NCBI RefSeq assembly: GCF_010365305.1 | Contig: NZ_CP048279.1 | Location: 1,550,001-1,614,000, forward strand | DNA from: Staphylococcus sp. MI 10-1553 | GTDB lineage: Bacteria; Bacillota; Bacilli; Staphylococcales; Staphylococcaceae | Reading direction: 5' to 3' | DNA: 64,000 nucleotides | Shown: positions 17,254 through 26,952 of the stretch, piece after piece | Layout: the number at the start of each line of letters is the position of its first letter | Position numbering within the stretch: position 1 is the stretch's first letter | Made by a program: the position numbers and the translations under genes | Notes under the pieces: generated by a model | What the model saw: only the letters and a program-made list of their open reading frames with translations | Database searches by the model: none | Told to the model about the DNA's origin: nothing

Positions 17254-18324
17254 ATGAAAATTAGACTTCAAAAGATAAGAACCTTATTACAAGACAAACA
17301 TCTCGATGGTTTAGCTGTGTTATCTGACTTTAATCGCCGCTATTTATCAGGGTTTACAGGTACGAGTGGCGCACTGATCATTACACAAGACAAAGCACTA
17401 CTCATTACAGACTTCCGATATACTGATCAAGCACAACAACAAGCCACAGAGTTTGAGATCATTTTACAAAAAGATGATTTGTTCTCCACTTTAACAGAAC
17501 AATTTAAAACATTAAATTTACAAAATATTGGTTTTGAAGGCCATCTCGTCGCTTATGATTCATTTTTAAAATTAAACCAAGGACGTCACGATCTCATTTC
17601 TATTGGTCAAGCCATTGAAACGATTCGTCAAACGAAAGATGAAGATGAAATTAAAGCGATTCAAAAAGCTGCACAAATTGTGGATGAGGCATATGAATAT
17701 ATTCTCACTGTCGTTAAGCCTGGTATGACCGAAAAAGAAGTCAAAGCGCATTTAGAAAGTAAAATGTTGCATTTAGGTGCAGACGACACTTCATTTGATA
17801 CTATCGTTGCTTCAGGTGTACGAGGTGCGATGCCACATGGTGTAGCTTCTGATAAAGTCATTCAGTCAGGAGAAATGGTAACGTTAGATTTTGGTGCGTA
17901 CTATAACGGCTATTGTTCAGATATCACACGTACTTTTGCTGTCGGTCAACCTTCTGAAGAAATGGTTGAAATCTACAATATCGTGTTAAAGAGTCAAGAA
18001 GCCGCCATTGCTGCGATTCGTCCAGGAATGACAGGCAAAGAAATGGACAGTATTGCACGTGATATCATTACAGAAGCTGGATACGGAAAACACTTCGGTC
18101 ATTCGTTAGGTCACGGTATCGGCTTAGACATTCATGAACTTCCTGGTCTCTCTCAAAAATCAGATGTCGTCTTAGAAAAAAATCATTGTGTGACGATTGA
18201 ACCGGGTATTTATGTAGAAGGACTAGGCGGCGTTCGGATAGAAGATGACATTTTAATTACAGAAAATGGCGGCGAATGCTTTACTAATTGCACAAAAGAC
18301 CTTATTATTTTAGAAGAAGAGTGA
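17254..18324 (+). CDS. M24 family Xaa-Pro peptidase
   Basis: A 356-residue metallopeptidase of the aminopeptidase P/prolidase group; it releases residues from Xaa-Pro peptides in the cytoplasm. The five metal ligands are visible: the two Asp in LDFGAYYNGYCSDITRTF, His in HSLGHGIGLDIHE, and Glu in IEPGIYVEG and RIEDD. The N-terminal creatinase-like domain starts LQKIRTLLQDKHLDG. AGGAGG precedes the ATG. efp follows 18 bases downstream, an arrangement shared with Bacillus (yqhT-efp). Confidence 0.93.
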   Translation: MKIRLQKIRTLLQDKHLDGLAVLSDFNRRYLSGFTGTSGALIITQDKALLITDFRYTDQAQQQATEFEIILQKDDLFSTLTEQFKTLNLQNIGFEGHLVAYDSFLKLNQGRHDLISIGQAIETIRQTKDEDEIKAIQKAAQIVDEAYEYILTVVKPGMTEKEVKAHLESKMLHLGADDTSFDTIVASGVRGAMPHGVASDKVIQSGEMVTLDFGAYYNGYCSDITRTFAVGQPSEEMVEIYNIVLKSQEAAIAAIRPGMTGKEMDSIARDIITEAGYGKHFGHSLGHGIGLDIHELPGLSQKSDVVLEKNHCVTIEPGIYVEGLGGVRIEDDILITENGGECFTNCTKDLIILEEE

Positions 18325-18342
18325 TTCTGAGGAGGAAACTGA

Positions 18343-18900
18343 ATGATTTCTGTAAATGATTTTAAAACAGGCTTAACGATTTCTGTCGATAACGGAATCT
18401 GGAAAGTAATTGAATTCCAACATGTTAAACCTGGTAAAGGATCTGCATTTGTTAGATCAAAATTACGTAATTTAAGAACAGGTGCAATTCAAGAAAAAAC
18501 TTTCCGTGCAGGCGAAAAAGTTGAACCAGCGATGATTGAAAACCGCCGTATGCAATACTTGTATGCTGATGGTGATAATCACGTATTCATGGACAACGAA
18601 ACTTTCGAACAAACAGAACTAAGCACAGATTACTTAGAATACGAATTGAAGTTTTTAAAAGCAAACATGGATGTACATATCCAAACGTACCAAGGTGAAA
18701 CAATCGGTGTGGAATTGCCAAAAACTGTTGAACTTGAAGTTACTGAAACTGAACCTGGTATTAAAGGGGATACAGCGACAGGTGCAACAAAATCAGCAAC
18801 GGTTGAAACAGGTTACACATTGAATGTGCCATTGTTTGTTAATGAAGGCGATGTGTTAGTGATTAACACAACAGATGGTAGCTACGTTTCACGTGGTTAA
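18343..18900 (+). CDS. efp: Translation elongation factor P
   Basis: Encodes 185 residues with three beta-barrel domains. EF-P binds the stalled ribosome between P and E sites and rescues polyproline synthesis. The modified lysine loop is KPGKGSAF, with Lys32 at the tip; in B. subtilis this Lys carries 5-aminopentanol, and staphylococci probably modify it similarly. The C-terminal pattern [20 protein letters not shown] is diagnostic. GAGGAG lies upstream. It is cotranscribed with the M24 peptidase gene. Confidence 0.97.
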   Translation: MISVNDFKTGLTISVDNGIWKVIEFQHVKPGKGSAFVRSKLRNLRTGAIQEKTFRAGEKVEPAMIENRRMQYLYADGDNHVFMDNETFEQTELSTDYLEYELKFLKANMDVHIQTYQGETIGVELPKTVELEVTETEPGIKGDTATGATKSATVETGYTLNVPLFVNEGDVLVINTTDGSYVSRG

Positions 18901-18960
18901 TTTAATCCATATCAGGTGAACGAGATGATCCTGATGATGTAAGTAATGGAATAAAATTGT

Positions 18961-19006
18961 TGGACTAATGAGGCTTATTTTTGTCTTGTTAGTCCATATT
19001 TTATTT
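18961..19006 (+). terminator. Terminator after efp
   Basis: TGGACTAA pairs with TTAGTCCA across a 20-base loop and is followed by a T-rich tract (TATTTTATTTT). It is moderate in strength because the loop is long. Confidence 0.65.
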
Positions 19007-19161
19007 TAAGATATATTATAGAGGCGTTAGACGTTTGCTTATTCATCACAATAGGCATCGTTTAATGTTTCAAAGACAATACGATAAACAAAAGTGAATC
19101 GATTGCATCATTATAATATCAGCGGAAACTCACTACAACGCTTTAGATATTATGTATTTTC

Positions 19162-19190
19162 TTGAATTGCCTTATACACTCAAGTAAAAT
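19162..19190 (+). promoter_or_regulatory. Sigma-A promoter of the accBC operon
   Basis: TTGAAT (19162) and TAAAAT (19185) are separated by exactly 17 bases, about 40 bases before the accB ATG. This is one of the best promoter matches in the window. Confidence 0.7.
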
Positions 19191-19229
19191 AGTAGGGTAG
19201 AAATAATCAATCATAAGGGAGTAACCAAA

Positions 19230-19673
19230 ATGAATTTTAAAGAGATTAAAGAATTAATTGATATTCTAGACAATTCTAACCTCACTGAAATCAGTATTGA
19301 AGATAAAGGTACGACAATCAACTTAAAAAAAGAAAAAGAAATTGTAACACAACAAATGGTTGCACCAACTGTAGCGGCTGAACCGGTCCAAGCAAGCGCT
19401 ACATCAGTAGACACACCGTCAACAGAGGCTGATGCGTCACTTAAAACGATTACAGCGCCTATGGTAGGAACATTCTATAAATCACCGTCTCCTGAAGAGA
19501 GCGCTTATGTTCAAGTAGGAGATCAAGTCACACCTGATACAACAGTTTGTATTTTAGAAGCCATGAAATTATTTAATGAAATTCAAGCTGAAGTGACTGG
19601 TGAAATTGTTGAAATTTTAGTTGAAGATGGACAAATGGTTGAGTATGGCCAAGCTTTATTTAAGGTGAAATAA
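19230..19673 (+). CDS. accB: Biotin carboxyl carrier protein of acetyl-CoA carboxylase
   Basis: A 147-residue carrier that holds biotin on the lysine of [10 protein letters not shown] near residue 111 and shuttles carboxyl groups for malonyl-CoA synthesis, the first step of fatty acid synthesis. N-terminal residues 1-35 form the ACC-assembly helix, residues 40-70 are an Ala/Thr/Pro-rich linker, and the C-terminal 75 residues are the biotinyl domain ([17 protein letters not shown]). AAGGGAG precedes the ATG. accC follows after one base. Confidence 0.96.
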   Translation: MNFKEIKELIDILDNSNLTEISIEDKGTTINLKKEKEIVTQQMVAPTVAAEPVQASATSVDTPSTEADASLKTITAPMVGTFYKSPSPEESAYVQVGDQVTPDTTVCILEAMKLFNEIQAEVTGEIVEILVEDGQMVEYGQALFKVK

Positions 19674-19674
19674 T

Positions 19675-21030
19675 ATGAAAAAAATATTAATTGCAAACCG
19701 TGGCGAGATTGCAGTGCGTATTATTCGCGCATGTCACGAATTGGGCATCCAAACTGTAGCGATTTATTCTGAAGGCGATAAAGATGCTTTACATACTCAA
19801 TTAGCCGACGAAGCCTACTGTGTGGGACCCAAGCAATCAAAGGATTCATACTTGAACATACCGAACATTTTATCCATCGCCACTTCAACGGGGTGTGACG
19901 GCATTCACCCTGGCTATGGCTTCTTAGCTGAGAATGGTGATTTTGCGGAATTGTGCGAAGCTGTCCAACTTAAATTTATTGGGCCGAACTACGAATCGAT
20001 TCAAAAAATGGGTATTAAAGATATTGCAAAAGAAGAAATGAAACGTGCAAACGTCCCTGTTGTTCCGGGTAGCGAAGGACTTGTGAACACGATTGAAGAT
20101 GCCATCCAAACTGCTAACTCAATTGGTTACCCTGTTATTATAAAAGCAACTGCTGGTGGTGGCGGTAAAGGGATTCGTACCGCACGTAATGAAGAAGAGT
20201 TAATCAATGGTTATAAAATGACGCAACAAGAAGCAGAAACAGCTTTCGGTAATGGTGGCTTATATTTAGAGAAATTTATCGAAAACTTCCGTCATATCGA
20301 AATTCAAATTCTTGGTGACGCGCATGGTAACGTAATCCATCTAGGCGAACGTGATTGTACGATTCAACGGCGGATGCAAAAACTTGTTGAAGAATCACCA
20401 TCTCCAATTCTAACTGAAAAGAAAAGAAAAGAGATGGGCGATGCAGCCGTGAGAGCAGCTAAAGCGGTCAATTATTTTAATGCAGGAACCATTGAATTTA
20501 TATATGATTTAGATGAAGATCAATTTTACTTCATGGAAATGAATACGCGGATTCAAGTCGAGCATCCAGTGACTGAAATGGTGACAGGTGTTGATCTTGT
20601 GAAACAACAAATCAAAGTAGCTATGGGCGAAAAATTACCTTATACACAAGATGATATTCAAATTCAAGGTCATGCCATTGAATTTCGTATCAACGCTGAA
20701 AATCCTTACAAAAACTTTATGCCTTCTCCTGGTAAAATCGAACAATATTTAACACCAGGCGGCTTTGGTGTACGTATTGATTCAGCATGTTATACGAACT
20801 ATGTCATTCCACCATACTATGATTCAATGGTTGCGAAATTGATTGTGCATCAACCGACGAGAGAAGAAGCCATTATGTCTGGTTTACGCGCACTCAGTGA
20901 ATTTGTCGTACTCGGTATCGATACAACAATTCCTTTCCATATTCGTTTATTAAATCATCCTGTCTTCAATAAAGGTTTCTTTAGCACCAAATTTTTAGAG
21001 ATTTACGATATTATGAATGAAGATTATTAA
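19675..21030 (+). CDS. accC: Biotin carboxylase of acetyl-CoA carboxylase
   Basis: Encodes 451 residues of the ATP-grasp biotin carboxylase, which carboxylates biotin on AccB using bicarbonate and ATP. N-terminal [21 protein letters not shown], the glycine-rich ATP loop [12 protein letters not shown] near residue 160, and the catalytic [14 protein letters not shown] near residue 290 are all conserved. AAGGTG, inside the accB end, serves as ribosome binding site. accA and accD are not in the window, as usual in staphylococci. Confidence 0.97.
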   Translation: MKKILIANRGEIAVRIIRACHELGIQTVAIYSEGDKDALHTQLADEAYCVGPKQSKDSYLNIPNILSIATSTGCDGIHPGYGFLAENGDFAELCEAVQLKFIGPNYESIQKMGIKDIAKEEMKRANVPVVPGSEGLVNTIEDAIQTANSIGYPVIIKATAGGGGKGIRTARNEEELINGYKMTQQEAETAFGNGGLYLEKFIENFRHIEIQILGDAHGNVIHLGERDCTIQRRMQKLVEESPSPILTEKKRKEMGDAAVRAAKAVNYFNAGTIEFIYDLDEDQFYFMEMNTRIQVEHPVTEMVTGVDLVKQQIKVAMGEKLPYTQDDIQIQGHAIEFRINAENPYKNFMPSPGKIEQYLTPGGFGVRIDSACYTNYVIPPYYDSMVAKLIVHQPTREEAIMSGLRALSEFVVLGIDTTIPFHIRLLNHPVFNKGFFSTKFLEIYDIMNEDY

Positions 21031-21050
21031 ATTGAATGGGGGCAACTTAT

Positions 21051-21425
21051 ATGGCAAAGCCAATTGAACATTTCAACCCTAATCTTGGAACTGTTGAAAT
21101 CGAACCTGAAGTCATTTCTGTTATTGCAAGTATCGCAGTATCAGAAGTGAAAGGCGTTGAAGGGGCATTTCCAGATTTAAAAAATTCAACTTTAGAACGC
21201 TTTGGTCGCAAAAACTTAAGTAAAGGCGTTAAAATCACAACGAAAGACAATGAAATCACTATTGATGTCTATTGTTCTTTAAGCTATGGCGTTAAAGTTT
21301 CCGAAACAGCGTCAAAAGTTCAAGAATCCATTCATAGTACATTGCGTACGATGACTGCACTCACACCTCAACAAATCAATGTGCACATTACACATATAGA
21401 AATGGCAAAAAATAATCGTGATTAA
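21051..21425 (+). CDS. Asp23/Gls24 family envelope stress protein (YqhY-like)
   Basis: A 124-residue Asp23/Gls24-domain protein: [24 protein letters not shown] near the N-terminus, then the [10 protein letters not shown] turn. In Bacillus the orthologue YqhY lies between accC and nusB as here and affects acetyl-CoA carboxylase activity; that link is known for B. subtilis and inferred here. The ATG at 21051 has GGGGG nine bases upstream; an ATG at 21036 overlaps that site. No membrane segment is seen. Confidence 0.9.
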   Translation: MAKPIEHFNPNLGTVEIEPEVISVIASIAVSEVKGVEGAFPDLKNSTLERFGRKNLSKGVKITTKDNEITIDVYCSLSYGVKVSETASKVQESIHSTLRTMTALTPQQINVHITHIEMAKNNRD

Positions 21426-21445
21426 CATATGAACGGAGAATTAAA

Positions 21446-21838
21446 ATGAGTAGAAAACAAGCAAGAAGTCAAGCCTTTCAAACATTATTCCAACTAGAAA
21501 TGAAAAATACAGAGCTGACGATTGACGAAGCAATTAGTTTTATTAAAGAAGATTATCCAGATTTAGATTTCGACTTCATTAAATGGCTTGTTTCTGGTGT
21601 TAAAGATCATCAACATGTATTAGACGAAATAATCAGCCCGCATTTGAATGGATGGACGATTGCACGTTTGTTGAAAACAGATCGTATTATTTTGCGTATG
21701 GCTACATTTGAAATTAACCACAGTGATACACCAGAAAAGGTAATTATTAATGAAGCAGTAGAACTGGCAAAACAATTTAGTGATGATGATCATTATAAAT
21801 TTATCAACGGTGTATTAAGTCACATTAAAAGAAATTGA
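21446..21838 (+). CDS. nusB: Transcription antitermination protein NusB
   Basis: Encodes 130 residues, an all-helical RNA-binding protein that, with NusE (S10), binds boxA and supports rRNA antitermination. Features are [18 protein letters not shown] at the N-terminus and the C-terminal [29 protein letters not shown] signature split over two helices. GGAG precedes the ATG. It lies between yqhY and xseA in the conserved Firmicute order. Confidence 0.96.
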   Translation: MSRKQARSQAFQTLFQLEMKNTELTIDEAISFIKEDYPDLDFDFIKWLVSGVKDHQHVLDEIISPHLNGWTIARLLKTDRIILRMATFEINHSDTPEKVIINEAVELAKQFSDDDHYKFINGVLSHIKRN

Positions 21839-21846
21839 GTGATGGC

Positions 21847-23193
21847 ATGGAAAAATATTTAACGATCTCTGCATTAACTAAATATATTAAGTATAAATTT
21901 GATCAAGACCCACATCTACAAAGTGTATACATCAAGGGCGAATTATCGAATTTTAAACGTCATAGTAGTGGTCATTTATATTTTGCGGTTAAAGATGAAA
22001 ACAGTGTCATCGCTGCAATGATGTTTAAAACACAGGCCAATCAACTTGACTTCGACCCAAAAGAAGGGGATCAAGTTCTGATTGAAGCACGTGTATCGGT
22101 TTATGAACGTCGTGGTAATTATCAAATTTATGTCAATCATATGCAACTGGACGGTGTAGGAAATCTTTACCAAAAATTTGAGCAATTAAAAAATAAACTT
22201 ATGAAAGAAGGGTATTTTGACCCGGCTTATAAAAAACCTATACCCAAGTATCCTAAAAAAATTGTAATACTTACAGCCAGTACCGGCGCAGCCATTCGAG
22301 ATATTCAAAATACTTTGAACAGTCGTTATCCACTAGCTGAACAAATTAGAATCAGTACGCTCGTTCAAGGGGCACAGGCGAAAGCTGACATCATCGAAAA
22401 ATTACAATCTGCGGATCAACTCGGTGCAGATGTGATTATTCTAGGACGGGGTGGTGGCTCGATTGAAGATTTGTGGAACTTCAATGAGGAAGATGTTGTT
22501 AAAGCTATTTTTTCATGTCAAACACCTGTCATATCTGCTGTAGGTCATGAAACGGATACAACATTAAGTGACTTTGTTGCTGATTTACGTGCCGCGACAC
22601 CGACTCAAGCTGCGATGTTAGCTACACCCGACCAACAAGAACTTAAACAAGTGCTGCATCAAACTTGCGCTTATTTGAACCGCTATATGAAGCAACATTT
22701 GAAACATACTGCACAACAACTACAGCAGTTGCAATCATATTATAAATTTAAACAACCCGGTTTGTTATATGAACAGCAAACTCAAAAACGTGACGAACTA
22801 GATCGTGCCCTTCATCAATCGATGCAATTTCGACTACAACACGAACAACAACGGTTAGCCATGTTGCAACAACGCATTCGCATTAAATATTTTTACGATA
22901 ACGTACAACGTCAAAAGCAAGCATCTATGGATTTATCATCTCAGTTACACAAACAAATTCAGCGTATTTTAACTTCAAAAAAGCAACTATTTCAACATCA
23001 ACTGTTATCGCTTGATAATTTGAGTCCGACAAAAACGATGATGCGAGGTTATTCGATTGTTAAAAAAGATGATGACGTCATTACAAGTAGTCATGACGTA
23101 CATGAAGGTGAACTCATCGAAGTAACAATGAAAGATGGCGCTTTAGATGCAAGAATTGAAAAGGTGAGGTGGCAAAATGACAACCGAAAATAA
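21847..23193 (+). CDS. xseA: Exodeoxyribonuclease VII large subunit
   Basis: A 448-residue nuclease subunit that degrades single-stranded DNA in repair. An N-terminal OB fold ([23 protein letters not shown]) is followed by the catalytic domain with [30 protein letters not shown] and [27 protein letters not shown], then a long Gln-rich coiled coil (residues 270-390). The ATG at 21847 lines up with family N-termini ([14 protein letters not shown]); a TTG at 21835 overlapping the nusB stop is the alternative. It overlaps xseB by 17 bases. Confidence 0.95.
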   Translation: MEKYLTISALTKYIKYKFDQDPHLQSVYIKGELSNFKRHSSGHLYFAVKDENSVIAAMMFKTQANQLDFDPKEGDQVLIEARVSVYERRGNYQIYVNHMQLDGVGNLYQKFEQLKNKLMKEGYFDPAYKKPIPKYPKKIVILTASTGAAIRDIQNTLNSRYPLAEQIRISTLVQGAQAKADIIEKLQSADQLGADVIILGRGGGSIEDLWNFNEEDVVKAIFSCQTPVISAVGHETDTTLSDFVADLRAATPTQAAMLATPDQQELKQVLHQTCAYLNRYMKQHLKHTAQQLQQLQSYYKFKQPGLLYEQQTQKRDELDRALHQSMQFRLQHEQQRLAMLQQRIRIKYFYDNVQRQKQASMDLSSQLHKQIQRILTSKKQLFQHQLLSLDNLSPTKTMMRGYSIVKKDDDVITSSHDVHEGELIEVTMKDGALDARIEKVRWQNDNRK

Positions 23194-23401
23194 ATCTTTT
23201 GAAGAAATGATGAAAGAATTAGAAAGTATTGTAAATCAGCTAGATAATGATACGATATCGCTAGAAAAATCTTTAGAATTGTATCAACAAGGCATTGTGC
23301 TTTCTAAATCATGTGAAAAAACATTGAGTGATGCTGAGAAAAAAGTAGCAGAATTAATGGATAAAGAGGCAGATGAAAGTGATGAATCAAAGTCTGAATG
23401 A
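23177..23401 (+). CDS. xseB: Exodeoxyribonuclease VII small subunit
   Basis: Encodes 74 residues, a helical hairpin that binds XseA in several copies. [33 protein letters not shown] is the family signature, here seen across residues 9-41 (two helices). The ATG lies inside the xseA end with AAGGTGAGGTGG upstream. The acidic C-terminal tail ([13 protein letters not shown]) overlaps the ispA start, so expression of xseA, xseB and ispA is coupled. Confidence 0.92.
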   Translation: MTTENKSFEEMMKELESIVNQLDNDTISLEKSLELYQQGIVLSKSCEKTLSDAEKKVAELMDKEADESDESKSE

Positions 23402-24263
23402 GTTATTAGAACAATTTAATGGACACTTGAATCACGCAGTTGAAGATTCGCAACTCGGCACTTCACTTGAACAGAGTATGCGTTATTCTCTGGAAGCTGG
23501 AGGAAAAAGAATACGACCATTACTTATGTTAGCTACAATTAAAATGTTGGATCATCAAAAGCTCGCGAGTGGCATGCATGTTGCTTTAGCGCTCGAAATG
23601 ATTCATACATATTCATTGATTCATGACGATTTACCCGCAATGGATGACGATGATTTACGACGTGGTAAACCGACGAATCATAAGGTCTATGGTGAGTGGC
23701 TTGCGATATTGGCTGGAGACGCATTATTGACAAAAGCATTTGAAAAGATTGCATTGACACCTCATATAGACGCTAATATTAAAGTCGCACTCATTGAAAA
23801 ATTAAGTCAAGCGAGTGGGCATCAAGGTATGGTGGGTGGGCAAACGTTAGACATGCAAAGCGAAAACCAACAAATCCCTCTTGAAAAACTTGAAAGTATT
23901 CATATTCATAAGACGGGGGCACTGATTCAATTTGCGATTGAAGCTGCAACTATCATTACTTCAATTCGTCAAACAACTGCACAACAATTGATTCAGTTTT
24001 CTCAACATTTAGGTGTCATTTTCCAAATTAAAGATGACCTCTTAGATGTGTACGGTGATGAAGCGAAATTAGGCAAACCTGTAGGAAGCGACGTCTCTAA
24101 TCATAAAAGTACGTATGTCACACTTTTAGGTGAGAAAGGCGCTGAGCAAGAACTTCAAGCGCATATTCAAAAAGCAGAAGCCATTTTAACAACTTTATCA
24201 ACGGAATTTGATACAACGGATTTAAACCATTTGCTAACACTTTTTTATCAACGTCAAAATTAG
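23382..24263 (+). CDS. ispA: Farnesyl diphosphate synthase (polyprenyl synthetase)
   Basis: A 293-residue prenyltransferase that condenses isopentenyl and dimethylallyl diphosphate to farnesyl diphosphate for undecaprenol, menaquinone and carotenoids. The first Asp-rich motif is [10 protein letters not shown] and the second is KDDLLD; GGKRIRP and GGQTLDM are also present. AGAGG is 12 bases before the ATG at 23382 and only three before the in-frame ATG at 23373, so I prefer 23382, which also gives the family length. The neighbour dxs is in the same isoprenoid route in MEP organisms. Confidence 0.93.
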   Translation: MNQSLNELLEQFNGHLNHAVEDSQLGTSLEQSMRYSLEAGGKRIRPLLMLATIKMLDHQKLASGMHVALALEMIHTYSLIHDDLPAMDDDDLRRGKPTNHKVYGEWLAILAGDALLTKAFEKIALTPHIDANIKVALIEKLSQASGHQGMVGGQTLDMQSENQQIPLEKLESIHIHKTGALIQFAIEAATIITSIRQTTAQQLIQFSQHLGVIFQIKDDLLDVYGDEAKLGKPVGSDVSNHKSTYVTLLGEKGAEQELQAHIQKAEAILTTLSTEFDTTDLNHLLTLFYQRQN

Positions 24264-24291
24264 GTTCTGTCTATCTATGATGTGATTGAAG

Positions 24292-24300
24292 TGTTATAAT
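24292..24300 (+). promoter_or_regulatory. Putative extended -10 promoter before dxs
   Basis: TGTTATAAT is a perfect extended -10, 33 bases before the dxs ATG. No clear -35 is seen. It suggests that dxs can be transcribed apart from ispA. Confidence 0.5.
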
Positions 24301-24332
24301 CAGTACGATAGAAAAAATTAAGGGTGATTTCA

Positions 24333-26201
24333 ATGGACGTAAGAAATATACAGAATCCTTCATTCTTAAAAAGTCTTTCTGTTAAAGAGCTTGAAGCATT
24401 GAGTCACGATGTGAGACAGTTCTTAATTCAAACGTGTGCTGTGACGGGGGGCCATATAGGTGCTAATTTAGGTGTTGTTGAACTCACAATCGCACTACAT
24501 AAGCATTTTAATAGCCCAGAAGATAAAATCATCTGGGATGTCGGTCATCAAAGTTACATTCATAAAATTTTGACAGGCCGCGGTCATCAGTTTGAAACAT
24601 TAAGACAATATAGAGGATTATGTGGATTTCCAAAATTAAAAGAGTCTGATCATGATGTGTGGGAAGCTGGGCATAGTTCTACCTCATTATCAGCTGCGAT
24701 GGGCATGGCAAAAGCGAGAGATATTTTAGGCAAAAAGAATCATATCGTTCCAGTTATTGGTGATGGTGCACTGACTGGCGGTATGGCACTTGAAGCTTTA
24801 AACAATATCGGCCATGACCGTACAAATATGACAATTATTTTAAACGATAACGAAATGAGTATAGCACCTAATGTTGGCGCGATGCATAACATGCTCGGTC
24901 GTATTCGAATGAACCAAGGTTATAATCGACTCAAATTTGATGCTGAATCAATTTTAAGTCGTTTGCCAGGGGGCAGTCGATTACGTGAATCTGCTGATCG
25001 TATTAAAGACAGCTTGAAATATTTAGTTGTAGATGGCGCGTTTTTCGAAGAGCTCGGTATTCGCTATATTGGTCCAGTTGATGGCCATAACTTTGAAGAA
25101 TTAGAAAACGCCTTAGCTGCAGCAGATTCTATTAACAAACCGGTCTTGATTCATGTCGTGACGAAAAAAGGGAAAGGTTACCATCCTGCTGAAAATGATA
25201 AAATTGGAACTTGGCACGGCTTAGGACCATACAAATTAGAAACTGGTGAACAGATTAAAGGTCAAACTCAAGGACCTTCATGGAGTCAGTTGATGAGTGA
25301 CGAAATGCTGTCATATGCGAAGAAAGATCGACGTGTCGTTGCAATTACACCTGCAATGCCTGTAGGTTCTAAGCTTACAAAGTTCCAATCAGAGTTGCCG
25401 GAACAATTCTTCGACGTCGGTATTGCTGAACAACACGCTGTCACGATGGCGGCTGGATTAGCGATAGAAGGTATGAAACCATATGTTGCGATCTATTCAA
25501 CGTTTTTACAACGCGCTTATGACCAAGTGTTACATGATGTCGATCGTCAAAACTTAAACGTCATTTTTGGTGTGGATCGCTCTGGCCTTGTCGGTGCAGA
25601 CGGCGAAACGCATCAAGGTGTGTTTGATGTCGGTTTCTTAACACAATTTCCAAATATGATTGTGATGATGCCTAAAGATGAAAACGAAGCGAAAGATCTC
25701 ATTTATACAGCGATGCATCATGAACAAGGTCCGATTGCGATTCGTTATCCACGTGGCAATGGTTTAGGCGTTGAAATCACTGATAAACGTGAGCATTTGC
25801 CTATTGGAACATGGGAAGATTTAACTGAAGGTCAAGACGTGGCACTTATCAGTTATGGGCCAACACTGACGACTTTAATTGAAGTGGCTAAATCTTTAGC
25901 AGAGCAAGGTATTCAAGCGCGTGTAATTAATGCACGTTATATCAAACCGATGGATACAACTGTATTAGATGACTTGGGTGCCAAAAACATGCCTGTTGTT
26001 ACAGTTGAAGAAGCGATGTTAAATGGTGGTTTAGGTAGTCATATCGCAAATTACTTCACCGATCATGGTTACACAAATCATATCAAACGACTTGGTATTA
26101 ATGATGAGTACATTGAACATGGCGATGTGGATCAAGTTCTAGAAGATTTAGGGTTAACCCATGACCCACTCTTTCATACAATTCAACAATTTTTAGACTA
26201 A
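24333..26201 (+). CDS. dxs: 1-deoxy-D-xylulose-5-phosphate synthase-type thiamine enzyme
   Basis: Encodes 622 residues of the DXS/transketolase-like family: [18 protein letters not shown], the TPP motif GDGALTGG with [34 protein letters not shown] and the C-terminal transketolase domain. DXS joins pyruvate and glyceraldehyde-3-phosphate. AGGGTGAT precedes ATG 24333; a GTG at 24324 overlaps that site. Note: S. aureus makes isoprenoids by the mevalonate route; S. pseudintermedius-group species are reported to use the MEP route, so a full-length Dxs here is a useful species hint. Other MEP genes are not in the window to confirm. Confidence 0.9.
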   Translation: MDVRNIQNPSFLKSLSVKELEALSHDVRQFLIQTCAVTGGHIGANLGVVELTIALHKHFNSPEDKIIWDVGHQSYIHKILTGRGHQFETLRQYRGLCGFPKLKESDHDVWEAGHSSTSLSAAMGMAKARDILGKKNHIVPVIGDGALTGGMALEALNNIGHDRTNMTIILNDNEMSIAPNVGAMHNMLGRIRMNQGYNRLKFDAESILSRLPGGSRLRESADRIKDSLKYLVVDGAFFEELGIRYIGPVDGHNFEELENALAAADSINKPVLIHVVTKKGKGYHPAENDKIGTWHGLGPYKLETGEQIKGQTQGPSWSQLMSDEMLSYAKKDRRVVAITPAMPVGSKLTKFQSELPEQFFDVGIAEQHAVTMAAGLAIEGMKPYVAIYSTFLQRAYDQVLHDVDRQNLNVIFGVDRSGLVGADGETHQGVFDVGFLTQFPNMIVMMPKDENEAKDLIYTAMHHEQGPIAIRYPRGNGLGVEITDKREHLPIGTWEDLTEGQDVALISYGPTLTTLIEVAKSLAEQGIQARVINARYIKPMDTTVLDDLGAKNMPVVTVEEAMLNGGLGSHIANYFTDHGYTNHIKRLGINDEYIEHGDVDQVLEDLGLTHDPLFHTIQQFLD

Positions 26202-26206
26202 CATCC

Positions 26207-26244
26207 AAACACGAGTAATGTATTACAGTTGCTCGTGTTTTTTT
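26207..26244 (+). terminator. Terminator after dxs
   Basis: AAACACGAG pairs with CTCGTGTTT, followed directly by a T-run. It starts five bases after the dxs stop and closes the accB-dxs gene cluster. Confidence 0.82.
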
Positions 26245-26444
26245 AAATGATGGAAACGGCCACATATTTTAATTTCGAGTCCACTTTTATTCAATTTTCA
26301 TACTAATAAATAGATGGTCATATACATTTTTCGTATATATTGAATCGTTGAGTGCGTTGTTTTTGAATTTTAAAAGTCAATCGTCATATCAATCGTTTCT
26401 TATAGTGACGTACATCGCTTAAGTAGGTAAATCATAACCGAGTG

Positions 26445-26472
26445 TGGTAAAATCATTGTATAAATATTCGTT
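26445..26472 (+). promoter_or_regulatory. argR promoter with overlapping ARG-box-like site
   Basis: TGGTAAAAT (26445-26453) is an extended -10. Just after it, ATTGTATAAATATTCGTT (26455-26472) resembles the ArgR operator half-palindrome (TnTGNATWWWWATNCANA). This position over the expected transcription start would suit autorepression by ArgR. The match is visual only. Confidence 0.4.
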
Positions 26473-26486
26473 ACGAGGTGTCTATT

Positions 26487-26939
26487 ATGCCTAAAAAATC
26501 TGTAAGACATATAAAAATCAGAGAAATTATTTCAAATGAACAAATCGAAACACAAGACGAGTTAGTGAAACGTTTAAATGATTATGATATGAACGTCACG
26601 CAAGCCACAGTGTCACGTGATATTAAAGAACTTCAATTGATTAAAGTCCCCGCGCCAAGTGGTCAATATATTTATAGTTTACCTAATGATCGTCGTTATC
26701 ATCCACTTGAAAAACTAGGACGCTATTTGATGGATTCATTTGTAAAAATCGATAGTGCTAATAATTTACTTGTGCTGAAAACATTGCCTGGTAATGCGCA
26801 GTCAATCGGTGCGATACTGGATCAAATTGATTGGGAAGAAGTGCTAGGTACAATTTGTGGTGATGATACGTGCTTAATTATTTGTCGCGACAACCCTTCA
26901 GCTGATGAAATCAAGGAAAGAATTTTCAATATGTTATAA
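26487..26939 (+). CDS. argR: Arginine repressor ArgR/AhrC
   Basis: A 150-residue regulator: N-terminal winged helix with [19 protein letters not shown] and the recognition part [18 protein letters not shown], then the C-terminal arginine-binding hexamer domain with [12 protein letters not shown] and [14 protein letters not shown]. It represses arginine synthesis and activates catabolism when arginine is high. GAGGTG precedes ATG 26487; an upstream frame at 26478 lacks spacing. argR before recN is the standard Firmicute order. Confidence 0.95.
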   Translation: MPKKSVRHIKIREIISNEQIETQDELVKRLNDYDMNVTQATVSRDIKELQLIKVPAPSGQYIYSLPNDRRYHPLEKLGRYLMDSFVKIDSANNLLVLKTLPGNAQSIGAILDQIDWEEVLGTICGDDTCLIICRDNPSADEIKERIFNML

Positions 26940-26952
26940 GGATGGATGTTAG

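Larger units (their letters stand above)
18901..19229. other. 329-base gap between efp and accB
   Basis: It holds the efp terminator (18961-19006) and a consensus-like accB promoter (19162-19190). I see no gene or riboswitch in the remainder. Confidence 0.6.
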
